Position numbers and translations under genes: made by a program. From positions 1-28,559 of the forward strand of contig JAJXHK010000027.1 in the NCBI GenBank assembly GCA_021639365.1: 28,559 nucleotides of DNA, read 5' to 3'. Below, piece after piece: positions 1 through 7,066 of the stretch; position 1 is the stretch's first letter, and each line of letters starts with the position of its first letter. This DNA comes from Collinsella aerofaciens (lineage in GTDB: Bacteria; Actinomycetota; Coriobacteriia; Coriobacteriales; Coriobacteriaceae). The notes beneath the pieces were generated by a model. It had not been told where the DNA came from and did not search any database. It saw nothing but the letters and a program-made list of their open reading frames with translations.

Positions 1-824
1 ACATCGGCAAGGGCGACGCCTACATGGCCGAGGTCTCCGAGTCCGTGCAGCAGGCTTACGAGGACGGCGTCCTGGATCACCGTCCCACGCTCATCTCCCT
101 GCAGTCCGACTCCGATCACCCCACGCAGTCCTCTGCCGACATGCTCTACCTCATCAACGAGTTTGGTGGCCTCGAGAACCTCAAGGGCAAGAAGGTTGCC
201 GTCACCTGGGCCTATTCGCCCTCTTACGGCAAGCCGCTGTCCTGCCCGCAGTCGCTGATCAGCCTGTTGCCCCGCTTTGGCATGGACGTCACCCTGGCTC
301 ACCCCGAGGGCTACGACCTCATGCCCGAGGTCGTCGAGCGCGCCAAGGGCTACGCCGCCGAATCCGGCACCACCTTTAAGCAGGTCAACACGATGGCCGA
401 GGCCTTCGAGGGTGCCGACATCGTGATCCCCAAGAGCTGGGCCCCGTTTGCCGCCATGGAGAAGCGCACCAACCTGTACGCCGAGGGCGACGACGCCGGC
501 ATCGCAGCGCTCGAGAAGGAGCTGCTCGCTCAGAACGCTACCCATCAGGATTGGTGCTCCACGACCGAGCTCATGGAGAAGACCGCCAACGGCCAGGACA
601 CCATCTTTATGCACCCGCTGCCCGCCGACATCTCCGGTGTCTCCTGCGAGCACGGTGAGGTCAACGCCGACGTCTTCGACATGCACCGCGTGGGCATGTA
701 CAAGGAGGCCAGCTACAAGCCGTACGCCATCGCAGCCATGATGTTCCTGCAGAAGGTTGCCGATCCGGCCGCTACCCTCAAGGCCCTCGACGAGCGCAAC
801 ACCGCCCGTTGGTTCCAGGCCTAA
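1..824 (+). CDS. ygeW: YgeW-type knotted carbamoyltransferase, 5'-truncated by window edge
   Basis: The reading frame is open from the window edge (codons in phase with position 3), so the N-terminus is missing; about 274 C-terminal residues are present, and E. coli YgeW is near 400. It belongs to the aspartate/ornithine carbamoyltransferase superfamily. Visible marks are the second-domain stretch VAVTWAYSPSYGKPLSCPQS, the segment STTELM and the block MHPLPADISGVSC, matching the HPLP loop of carbamoyltransferases in its YgeW version. In E. coli, ygeW lies in the anaerobic purine/urate catabolic cluster, where it is thought to convert a ureido intermediate to carbamoyl phosphate. The gene ends 14 bases before a carbamate kinase, which would use that carbamoyl phosphate to make ATP. 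The substrate is inferred, not seen. An ordinary ornithine or putrescine carbamoyltransferase is less likely because of the HPLPADISG motif. Confidence 0.85.
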   Translation, partial: IGKGDAYMAEVSESVQQAYEDGVLDHRPTLISLQSDSDHPTQSSADMLYLINEFGGLENLKGKKVAVTWAYSPSYGKPLSCPQSLISLLPRFGMDVTLAHPEGYDLMPEVVERAKGYAAESGTTFKQVNTMAEAFEGADIVIPKSWAPFAAMEKRTNLYAEGDDAGIAALEKELLAQNATHQDWCSTTELMEKTANGQDTIFMHPLPADISGVSCEHGEVNADVFDMHRVGMYKEASYKPYAIAAMMFLQKVADPAATLKALDERNTARWFQA

Positions 825-838
825 AGCTGGGCTGAGAA

Positions 839-1789
839 ATGGCTAAGCGTATCGTTGTCGCCCTGGGCGGAAACGCCCTCGGCGCCAACCTTCCCGAGCA
901 GATGGAGGCCGTCAAGACGACTTCCAAGGCTATTGTCGATCTGATCGAGGAGGGCAACGAGGTCGTCATCGTGCATGGCAACGGTCCCCAGGTGGGCATG
1001 ATCGCCAACGCGATGGCCGAGCTCACGCGCTCTAACCCCGAGAAGTACATTCCCTGCCCGCTGTCCGTCTGCGGTGCCATGAGCCAGGGCTACATTGGCT
1101 ATGACCTGCAGAACGCTCTGCGCGAGGAAATGCTCGACCGCAATATCGACAAGGGTGTCGCCACCGTGCTGACCCAGGTCGAGGTTGCGGCGGACGATCC
1201 GGCTTTTGCCGATCCCGTTAAGCCGATCGGCCCGTGGATGAGCGAGGCCGAGGCCAAGGAGCTGGAAGCCGACCGCGGCTACCAGTTCATCCACGACGAG
1301 AAGCAGGGCTTCCGTCGTGTGGTGGCTTCGCCCAAGCCCGTGAGTATCGTCGAGCTTGATACCATCAAGTCTCTCGTCGAGACCAACCACGTGGTTATCT
1401 CCTGCGGCGGTGGCGGCATTCCCGTCACAAAGGCCGAGGGCAACCACCTTAAGGGCGCTGCCGCCGTCATCGATAAGGACTTTGCGGCCGAGAAGCTCGC
1501 CGAGCAGCTCGATGCCGATGCCCTGATTATCCTGACGGCTGTGGAGAAGGTTGCCATTGGCTTTGGCACCGATCACGAGCAGTGGCTCGACACGCTGACC
1601 GCGGCTGACGTAAAGCGTCTGTCCGAGGCCAACGAGTTCGGTCGCGGCTCCATGCTGCCCAAGGTTCAGGCTGCCTCGACGTTTGCCGAGAGCAAGCCGG
1701 GTCGCACGGCGCTCATCACGCTGCTCGAGAAGGCGCGTGACGGTCTTGCCGGCAAGACCGGTACTACGTTTACCGGCGACGCTGAGTAG
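839..1789 (+). CDS. arcC: Carbamate kinase (ArcC/YqeA type)
   Basis: Predicted cytoplasmic enzyme of 316 residues, the usual length of the family, catalysing carbamoyl phosphate + ADP to ATP + carbamate. It belongs to the amino-acid kinase fold. Visible marks are the N-terminal VVALGGNALG, VIVHGNGPQVG near residues 41-51, the central glycine run VISCGGGGIPV, and the nucleotide-binding segment IDKDFAAEKLA followed by DADALIILTAVEKV. The ATG lies 14 bases after the carbamoyltransferase stop, with only a weak purine-rich ribosome site, which suggests translational coupling. A hairpin 18 bases after the stop closes the transcript. Both arcC (arginine deiminase) and yqeA (purine cluster) encode this enzyme; the YgeW neighbour favours the YqeA role. 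Confidence 0.93.
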   Translation: MAKRIVVALGGNALGANLPEQMEAVKTTSKAIVDLIEEGNEVVIVHGNGPQVGMIANAMAELTRSNPEKYIPCPLSVCGAMSQGYIGYDLQNALREEMLDRNIDKGVATVLTQVEVAADDPAFADPVKPIGPWMSEAEAKELEADRGYQFIHDEKQGFRRVVASPKPVSIVELDTIKSLVETNHVVISCGGGGIPVTKAEGNHLKGAAAVIDKDFAAEKLAEQLDADALIILTAVEKVAIGFGTDHEQWLDTLTAADVKRLSEANEFGRGSMLPKVQAASTFAESKPGRTALITLLEKARDGLAGKTGTTFTGDAE

Positions 1790-1807
1790 GCATATCTGCA
1801 CCATTGA

Positions 1808-1841
1808 GGAGGGTGCCCTGCGTCGCGGGGTGCCCTCCTTT
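1808..1841 (+). terminator. Hairpin terminator after carbamate kinase
   Basis: A 12-bp stem (1808-1819 with 1827-1838, two G-U pairs, 7-nt loop) is followed by TTTG. The thymine run is short, so it is a weak intrinsic terminator. It separates ygeW-arcC from mocA-hyuA. Confidence 0.65.
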
Positions 1842-1860
1842 GTGCTATGGAGCTCGTGCG

Positions 1861-1898
1861 GGGGCGGTCGCCGGTAAAAACCGGCGCGAGCCTGCCCC
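1861..1898 (+). other. Folded segment upstream of mocA
   Basis: A perfect inner stem, CGCCGGT (1869-1875) with ACCGGCG (1880-1886) around AAAA, sits inside an outer GGGGC (1861-1865)/GCCCC (1894-1898) pairing. It lies about 70 bases before the mocA start with no thymine run. It could be a leader structure or a weak transcription pause. I could not match it to the Moco riboswitch or any known class by eye. Confidence 0.4.
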
Positions 1899-1970
1899 GA
1901 TGGAGTGCGAGCTTGGTATGGTGGGTATAGCAACGTTGATGTCCAACGCAGTCAGGGGAGGGTTGCGGAG

Positions 1971-2585
1971 ATGAAACTCGGTTGCGTGATTATGGCCTCG
2001 GGAGAGGGCAAACGGTTTGGCTCCAACAAGATGCTCGCCGACATTTATGGCGAGCCGCTGATCGCGCGGACGATCGATTCGGTTCCCAGGGGCTTTGACA
2101 TGGTGGTTTCGACGCGTTGGCCAGAGGTCGCGCAGATTTGCGAGGACAAGCATTGCCCGTGCGTACTGCACAACGGTGAGCTGCGCAGTCAAAGCATCAA
2201 GGCCGGCCTTTTGTGGGGAAAGCGCCGCGGCTGGAGGGGCTGCATGTTCCTGCCGGGCGACCAGCCCTTGGTGAGCGAGGAATCGTTTGAGGCGATGATA
2301 CGGGTCTTTGACGAAGGCGGCCGCAAGTATCCGGTGCGCCTGGCGTGCAATGGCGAGCCCTCGAGCCCGGTACTTTTTCCAGCACATCTGTTTGCCCCGC
2401 TCATGCGCCTTGAGGGCAAAGACGGCGGGGGTTCGATTCTGAAGGGCTGCGACGAGGTTGCGCTGGTCGAGGCGCGCGCCTACGAGCTGTGGGATGTCGA
2501 CACCGCCAAGGGGCAGCGTCGCATAACGGAGCATATCGCTGCCTGTTCGTACTTCGATCGTGTGGCGGACTTTATCCAAAACTAG
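1971..2585 (+). CDS. mocA: MocA/YgfJ-like molybdenum cofactor nucleotidyltransferase
   Basis: A 204-residue protein of the MobA-like NTP transferase fold. The N-terminal loop MASGEGKRFGSNKM (residues 8-21) is the nucleotide-binding signature, and LPGDQPLV carries the metal-binding aspartate. MocA proteins transfer CMP to molybdopterin to form the cytosine dinucleotide cofactor of xanthine dehydrogenase-type hydroxylases. The start at 1971 is preceded by GGGGAGGG about 9 bases upstream; an in-frame ATG at 1905 would add 22 residues that do not fit the family and lacks a good ribosome site. The stop codon at 2583-2585 touches the ribosome site of the hydantoinase gene, so the two are translationally coupled. 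Whether CTP or another nucleotide is used cannot be read from the sequence. Confidence 0.82.
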   Translation: MKLGCVIMASGEGKRFGSNKMLADIYGEPLIARTIDSVPRGFDMVVSTRWPEVAQICEDKHCPCVLHNGELRSQSIKAGLLWGKRRGWRGCMFLPGDQPLVSEESFEAMIRVFDEGGRKYPVRLACNGEPSSPVLFPAHLFAPLMRLEGKDGGGSILKGCDEVALVEARAYELWDVDTAKGQRRITEHIAACSYFDRVADFIQN

Positions 2586-2593
2586 GAGCAATT

Positions 2594-3961
2594 ATGATCA
2601 TCATCAAAAACGGCGCATTGGTGACGCCCGAGGGGCTTCGCCGCGCTGATCTTGCCATGGACGGCGATAAGATCGTGCGGATTGCCGCGACGATTGAGCC
2701 GGGCGAGGGCGATGCCGTCGAGGATGCCGCGGGCTGCTGGGTGTTCCCCGGCTTTATCGATGGCCATACCCACATGCAGTGCTGGACCGGCATGGACTGG
2801 ACGGCCGACAGCTTTGAGACCGGCACACGTGCGGCTGCCTGCGGCGGTACCACGACCATCGTGGATTATGCGACGGCCGATCGCGGCGTGACCATGACCG
2901 ATGCGTTGGCCGAGTGGCATCACCGCGCCGACGGCACCTGCACGGCCAACTATGCCTTCCATATGGCGCTTGCCGAGTGGAACGGCCGCAACCGCGCCGA
3001 CCTCTCTGTCATGCGCGAGGCGGGCGTGTCGTCGTTCAAGACCTACTTTGCCTACGACCATCTGCGCCTGGACGATGCCGAAACGCTCGAGGTGCTCGAG
3101 GAACTCAAACGCGTGGGCGGCATGCTGTGCGTGCATTGCGAGAACGGCACGCTGGTAAACGCACTGCAGAAGCGCGTGTTTGAACAGGGGATCCATGGGC
3201 CCGAGGGCCATGCCCTCAGCCGTCCGGATGTGTGCGAGGCAGAGGCCGTGAGCCGTCTGCTGTATCTGGCACACCTGGCCGGCGACGCTCCGGTTAACGT
3301 GGTTCATCTTTCGACCAAGCTGGGGCTCGAGGCCATCCGTGCCGCCAAGGCGCGCGGGCAGAAGAATATCTATGTCGAGACCTGCCCTCAGTATCTGATG
3401 CTCGACGATACCTGCTATCTGGAGCAGGGTGAGGACGGCTTTGCGGGCGCCAAGTATGTGATGAGTCCGCCGCTGCGTCATGCGGGTGATCGTGCCGCCC
3501 TGCGCGAGGCGCTTGTGGCCGGCGAGATCGATACCATCGCCACCGACCACTGCAGCTTTAACCTGCATGGGCAAAAGGACCGCGGGCGCGACGACTTCCG
3601 CGCGATTCCTAACGGCGGCCCTGGCGTGGAGCACCGTCCCGTCGCGATTGCCACGAGCTTTGAGGGCCAGCTGGGACCCGAGGATCTGTGCCGCCTGATG
3701 AGCGAGAACCCGGCGCGCGTCTTCGGCATGTATCCGCGCAAGGGCTGTCTGGCCGAGGGCGCCGACGCCGATGTGTGCGTGTGGGATCCGGGCGCGCGTT
3801 GGACGATCAGCGCCGCGACGCAGCATCAGGCCGTGGACTACACACCGCTCGAGGGCTTTGAGGCGCACGGCCGCGCCAAGGCCGTGTTCGTGAACGGCGT
3901 GCTGGCAGCGCGCGACGGCGAGCCCACCGGAGCCCAGCCCGGCCGCTACGTCCCACGCTAA
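2594..3961 (+). CDS. hyuA: Hydantoinase/dihydropyrimidinase-family amidohydrolase
   Basis: A 455-residue cyclic amidohydrolase, near the E. coli HyuA (YgeZ) length of about 460. Binuclear metal-site residues are visible: H58 and H60 in GFIDGHTH, the probably carboxylated lysine K149 in SSFKTYF, H181 in CVHCENG, a histidine in VVHLST, and an aspartate in ATDHCSF. VETCPQYL and MSPPLR are typical of D-hydantoinases. It opens cyclic ureide rings, and in this setting probably acts on an intermediate of purine breakdown. The start at 2594 has AGGAG 5 bases upstream; longer in-frame starts run into mocA. It shares a transcript with mocA and ends 18 bases before a long palindrome. Allantoinase is an alternative, but the motifs fit hydantoinase better. 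Confidence 0.88.
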   Translation: MIIIKNGALVTPEGLRRADLAMDGDKIVRIAATIEPGEGDAVEDAAGCWVFPGFIDGHTHMQCWTGMDWTADSFETGTRAAACGGTTTIVDYATADRGVTMTDALAEWHHRADGTCTANYAFHMALAEWNGRNRADLSVMREAGVSSFKTYFAYDHLRLDDAETLEVLEELKRVGGMLCVHCENGTLVNALQKRVFEQGIHGPEGHALSRPDVCEAEAVSRLLYLAHLAGDAPVNVVHLSTKLGLEAIRAAKARGQKNIYVETCPQYLMLDDTCYLEQGEDGFAGAKYVMSPPLRHAGDRAALREALVAGEIDTIATDHCSFNLHGQKDRGRDDFRAIPNGGPGVEHRPVAIATSFEGQLGPEDLCRLMSENPARVFGMYPRKGCLAEGADADVCVWDPGARWTISAATQHQAVDYTPLEGFEAHGRAKAVFVNGVLAARDGEPTGAQPGRYVPR

Positions 3962-3979
3962 CAGCAAGGATGCCGAGTC

Positions 3980-4061
3980 CCCTCCGCAGTTGCGGTGAAA
4001 TACGGACCGTTGGCCGCCTAACGGCCGCAAACAGTCCGTATTTCACCGCAACTGCGGAGGG
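3980..4061. repeat. Long perfect palindrome, copy 1 of a two-copy repeat
   Basis: Two 28-nt arms (3980-4007 and 4034-4061) are exact reverse complements around a 26-nt centre that holds a smaller GGCCG/CGGCC pairing. The core AGTTGCGGTGAAATACGGAC recurs at 6773-6792. The element lies between the convergent ends of hyuA and yqeC, so it may stop transcription from both sides, although neither arm is followed by a long thymine run. It resembles REP/BIME-type dispersed palindromes. No transposase is nearby. Confidence 0.9.
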
Positions 4062-4070
4062 CGGCGTCGG

Positions 4071-4805
4071 CTACTTGAGGCTGGTGGCGATGACATCGCG
4101 GTTGAGGGCTGCTTCAAAGCGCTCGGCCATCGTTGGGTCGGCAAGCGTGTCGACTTGGTTGAGCACGATGCGGGCATTGTTGGGGTCCAGCGCCCGCAGC
4201 TCGGCGTTGAGCGTCTGGGCGACGCGTTCGGGCGTGGCGATGTCGGCGGGCTTGCAGCCGCAGCGCTCGCAGAAGAGCTCGGGGCGGTGGACGACCTCAT
4301 CGACGGGCTTGCCCAGCCCCGAGGCGCCGACGACCCAGACAACGTTGGGCGTGCCGACGGGAACGACCGGCTCCCACGAGGCATGCGCCTTGAGTGGGAG
4401 TCGCTTGCTGCCGTCGGCCTCGGCCAGCACGTAGTCAAAGCGCTGCGCCAGTTGGTCGAGCGACTCGGCGGGGGCGGAGAGCTTGCCTGTCTCCGGATCC
4501 AAGACGCCTGCCTGGCAGATGCTTCCGCGGGCAAGCCCCGCGCATACCTCGCAGGTGCAGCCGGGAGTATGCAGGGCACCCGGCTTCCAAGGCGCGGCAT
4601 CCAGGCGACGGTTCGACCCGTCCCACGGAACGCCGGCGACGGGAAACATGTGCGTGGTGGTACAGAGGAGCACGCGGCCGCCAGTGCGCATGAGCTCGAG
4701 ACCCAGCGTCTTCAGCAGCGTCGACTTGCCGCCACTGCCGATAATCGCGGTAATGCCCGGCTCGATCCTGAGCGCAGAGGCAAGATTGCCGCTAACCGTT
4801 TCCAT
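4071..4805 (-). CDS. yqeC: YqeC, selenium-dependent molybdenum hydroxylase accessory protein
   Basis: A 244-residue predicted cytoplasmic NTP-binding protein. A P-loop GSGGKST (residues 23-29) follows a short beta strand. The segment EADGSKRLPLKAHASWEPVV is the hallmark of the YqeC family. Two cysteine clusters stand out: CTCEVC with a nearby cysteine around residues 85-105, and CERCGC further on; they may bind metal or selenium, which is inference. YqeC and YqeB mark genomes with selenium-dependent molybdenum hydroxylases, but the exact reaction is unsettled. The gene is transcribed away from yqeB, its end faces hyuA, and a palindrome lies between them. The ATG (4803-4805) is preceded by GGCGGTGAA, a modest ribosome site. 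Confidence 0.88.
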   Translation of the reverse strand: METVSGNLASALRIEPGITAIIGSGGKSTLLKTLGLELMRTGGRVLLCTTTHMFPVAGVPWDGSNRRLDAAPWKPGALHTPGCTCEVCAGLARGSICQAGVLDPETGKLSAPAESLDQLAQRFDYVLAEADGSKRLPLKAHASWEPVVPVGTPNVVWVVGASGLGKPVDEVVHRPELFCERCGCKPADIATPERVAQTLNAELRALDPNNARIVLNQVDTLADPTMAERFEAALNRDVIATSLK

Positions 4806-4907
4806 CTGTTCACCGCCGTATAATACTGTGATAATAAATAATCATCAGAGTAGCGGTCGGACCGCTTTTGCTCTGCTCAAACCGTAGCACAGGGAGGTGC
4901 CCCGGGA
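4806..4907. promoter_or_regulatory. Divergent yqeC/yqeB promoter region with a palindromic operator candidate
   Basis: This 102-base gap must hold promoters for both directions. It contains an AT-rich block (4818-4846) with a perfect TATAAT at 4819-4824 and two TATTAT words on the - strand. No convincing -35 fits either orientation, so promoters are not assigned. AGCGGTCGGACCGCT (4852-4866) is a 7-bp perfect palindrome with one central base, well placed for a dimeric regulator serving both genes. Confidence 0.55.
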
Positions 4908-5702
4908 ATGCTCGTTTATGTTCGCGGCGCCGGTGATATCGCCACGGGTGTCGCTGCCCGTTTGGTGCACGCCGGCGTGTCGGTCGTTATGGCGGATATC
5001 GCGGTTCCCACGTGCATCCGTCGCACAATCAGTTTTTGCGAGGCCATTCGCTTGGGCGAGGTCGAGGTCGAAGGCATTCGCGCTCGCTTGGCACGGACGC
5101 CGGCTGAGGCGCTCGAGATTACCCAAGCGGGAGACGTCGCCGTTGTGGTGGACCCTCAGGCCAAGATGCTCGATGAGCTTAAACCCGCGGCTGTGGTCGA
5201 CGCGATTTTGGCTAAGCGCAACTTGGGCACCACGCGCGACATGGCGCCTGCCGTCATCGCTGTGGGGCCGGGCTTTACCGCGCCGGTCGATTGCGACGCC
5301 GTGGTCGAGACCATGCGCGGGCATTTTCTCGGCCGTGTCATTACCCAAGGTTCGCCCCAGCCCAACACGGGCGTGCCGGGCATTATCGCCGGCTATGGCA
5401 AGGAACGTGTTATCCACAGCCCCGCCGCCGGCGTGTTTAGGTCCGACCATGTGATCGGCGACATCGTGAGCGCCGGAGACGTGATTGGCTACGCGGGCGA
5501 TATGCCCATGTGCACGCAGATCGATGGCTGTCTGCGCGGGCTTTTGGCGAACGGCGTGCAGGTGACTGAGGGCTTTAAATGCGCCGATGTCGATCCGCGC
5601 GGCGATGCCAGCTATATCAACTACATTTCGGACAAAGCGACGTCGGTCGGCGGCGGCGTGCTCGAGGCACTCGCTATGCTCACCGATGTCTTTAGAGGAT
5701 AG
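4908..5702 (+). CDS. yqeB: YqeB, selenium-dependent molybdenum cofactor/hydroxylase maturation protein
   Basis: A 264-residue protein of the YqeB (EF2563) family, which co-occurs with SelD and YqeC in bacteria that use a selenium-dependent molybdenum hydroxylase. The N-terminus, YVRGAGDIATGVAARLVHAG, is a Rossmann-like nucleotide loop. Further family marks are VDPQAKMLDELKP, VGPGFTAPVDCDAVVETMRG and a C-terminal GDVIGYAGDMPM segment with an HlyD/biotinyl-like look. AGGGAGGTG lies 8 bases before the ATG. The XdhC-like gene starts 9 bases after the stop, so the pair is an operon. The biochemical step is not established; a role in putting selenium on the cofactor is the usual proposal. Confidence 0.88.
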   Translation: MLVYVRGAGDIATGVAARLVHAGVSVVMADIAVPTCIRRTISFCEAIRLGEVEVEGIRARLARTPAEALEITQAGDVAVVVDPQAKMLDELKPAAVVDAILAKRNLGTTRDMAPAVIAVGPGFTAPVDCDAVVETMRGHFLGRVITQGSPQPNTGVPGIIAGYGKERVIHSPAAGVFRSDHVIGDIVSAGDVIGYAGDMPMCTQIDGCLRGLLANGVQVTEGFKCADVDPRGDASYINYISDKATSVGGGVLEALAMLTDVFRG

Positions 5703-5711
5703 AAGGCGGCA

Positions 5712-6755
5712 ATGGAAAAGCTCGATGTTGTGAATGCGGCGCTTGCCACCCTGCGTGCTGGTAAGACGTGCGAGCTGGTGGTCGTGGCCGGCACGGCAGG
5801 GTCGTCGCCGCGCGGTGTGGGCGCCTGGATGGCCGTCTTTGCCGATGGCAGCCAGGCGGGCACTATCGGCGGCGGCAAAATTGAGCTCTTTGCACTGGAT
5901 GAGGCGCGCGAGCTCCTGGCCGGGGGTAAATCGCGTCTGGTCCGCTACACCATGGGCGGCGAGAACTCCGATACCGGCATGATTTGCGGCGGAGCTATCT
6001 GCCTGTGCTATCTGCACCTGGACGCGACCAAGGCACCGTTGTTCCAGGAGATTGCCAATGTGCTGGCGTATCGGCGCATCGGTGACTTCGCCATCGACTT
6101 TGAGCCGTTTATCGCGAGCGCGCTCGAGGGCGATGTGGCCAAGTACCATGGCGAGGAATCGCGCCGCACCATTGCGGGCTGCCCCGGGCTTTCGCTGGTG
6201 GAGGAGGGGAGTAAGGTCACCTACACCAACGCGGCCTCCGAGATTCCCCCGGCGCACATCGAGACGCTCTGCCCCGAGGGCCTGGCCTATATCTTTGGCT
6301 GCGGCCACGTGGGTGCTGCGACGGCGCGGGTGCTCACGGCGGCGGGCTTTGCCGTCGTGGCTTGCGACGACCGCCCCGGCACACTGACCCCCGAATGGGT
6401 GCCCGGTGTCTACGACCGTCGTCTGGTCGACTACAAGAACCTGAGCAAGCAGTGCCCCATCGGCCCGCGTGACCTAGTGGTCGTCGCCACGGCGGGTCAC
6501 AAGTCCGATATCGACGTGGTGATTCAGGCCATGCACGCCAAGCCCGCCTATCTGGGCTGTCTGGGTTCGCGCCGCAAGACGGCCTTTGTGCGCGCCCGCC
6601 TGGAGCAGGAGGGCTTTACGCAGGACCAGATCGACGAGCTGCACCTGCCGATCGGTGTCGCCATCGAGGCCGAGGACCCCGAGGAGATCGCCATCTCCAT
6701 CGCTGCCGAGATGATTCACCTGCGCCGCACCAAGCTCGTCCCCCGCAAGCGCTAA
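5712..6755 (+). CDS. xdhC: XdhC/CoxI family molybdenum hydroxylase accessory protein
   Basis: A 347-residue protein with an N-terminal XdhC/CoxI domain (GSSPRGVGAWMAVFADG then GTIGGGKIE near residues 51-59) and a C-terminal Rossmann domain beginning at LAYIFGCGHVGAATARVL, both standard for XdhC. Characterised XdhC binds molybdenum cofactor, helps to add its terminal sulfur and hands it to xanthine dehydrogenase. With YqeB and YqeC adjacent, this copy probably serves a selenium-dependent relative. The ribosome site GAAGG is modest and close coupling to yqeB is likely. Transcription should end at the second palindrome, 18 bases after the stop, whose right arm is followed by TTTTT. The hydroxylase subunits themselves are not in the window. 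Confidence 0.87.
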   Translation: MEKLDVVNAALATLRAGKTCELVVVAGTAGSSPRGVGAWMAVFADGSQAGTIGGGKIELFALDEARELLAGGKSRLVRYTMGGENSDTGMICGGAICLCYLHLDATKAPLFQEIANVLAYRRIGDFAIDFEPFIASALEGDVAKYHGEESRRTIAGCPGLSLVEEGSKVTYTNAASEIPPAHIETLCPEGLAYIFGCGHVGAATARVLTAAGFAVVACDDRPGTLTPEWVPGVYDRRLVDYKNLSKQCPIGPRDLVVVATAGHKSDIDVVIQAMHAKPAYLGCLGSRRKTAFVRARLEQEGFTQDQIDELHLPIGVAIEAEDPEEIAISIAAEMIHLRRTKLVPRKR

Positions 6756-6772
6756 TCGCATCCCCATACATG

Positions 6773-6846
6773 AGTTGCGGTGAAATACGGACTGTTAAAG
6801 CCTGTTAAGCCGTCAAACGGTCCCTATTTCACCGCAACTGCTTTTT
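6773..6846 (+). repeat. Palindromic repeat copy 2, acting as a terminator for xdhC
   Basis: The arms are 6773-6796 and 6816-6839, with one mismatch, one G-U pair and a 19-nt loop, followed by TTTTT at 6842-6846. The left arm holds the same 20-base core as copy 1 at 3980-4061. The thymine run makes it a plausible intrinsic terminator on the + strand. Confidence 0.85.
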
Positions 6847-6900
6847 GGGACCCATTTGTGCGGGGGAGTTGTGGAGTTGTGCAGGCAGACGAGGTTTTTC

Positions 6901-6929
6901 TGGAAATACGCTCCCGATGCGCGTATAGT
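6901..6929 (+). promoter_or_regulatory. Candidate promoter of the rplE-led ribosomal operon
   Basis: TGGAAA (6901-6906), a 17-base spacer, then TATAGT (6924-6929) form a reasonable sigma-70-type promoter just after the xdhC terminator. Transcription would start near 6936 and give a leader of about 130 bases. In the 6756-7066 gap nothing coding was seen. Confidence 0.6.
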
Positions 6930-6935
6930 ACCGAT

Positions 6936-7066
6936 TGTTTTGTCGGCTCCTGCTGCGTCGAGTCCAAACCGCGAAATGCCATGAGCGGCGCGGATGCAGC
7001 CAGGAGGCACGAGGACAACCCATCGTGGCCACGCCCCGTGCTTAAAACCCCAAGAAGGAGTGAACA
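6936..7066 (+). promoter_or_regulatory. Structured 5' leader of the rplE operon
   Basis: The leader can form a 13-bp stem (6947-6959 with 6993-7006) with a single bulged C at 7000 and one G-U pair, enclosing a 33-base loop region. The right arm contains AGGAGG (7002-7007), but the ribosome site used for rplE is AAGGAG at 7055-7060. Ribosomal protein operons are commonly controlled by a product protein binding a leader. S8 or L5 would be candidates here, but no known binding consensus was matched. Confidence 0.5.

Noticed and set aside
1905..1970. Earlier start for mocA
   Set aside because: It would add 22 residues ahead of the nucleotide-binding loop that do not suit the family, and GGGGAGGG favours 1971.
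2582..4030. Long antisense open frame over the hydantoinase gene (and similar ones over arcC, yqeB, secY, rpoA and others)
   Set aside because: They mirror strongly biased, GC-rich codons of well-identified genes on the other strand, have no ribosome sites and show no recognisable domains.
3980..4061. CRISPR array or insertion-sequence end
   Set aside because: There is a single palindrome with no regular spacers and no transposase nearby; it fits a dispersed palindromic repeat better.
6841..7066. Possible remnant of rplX before rplE
   Set aside because: Reading the three forward frames gave nothing like the L24 core or its C-terminus.
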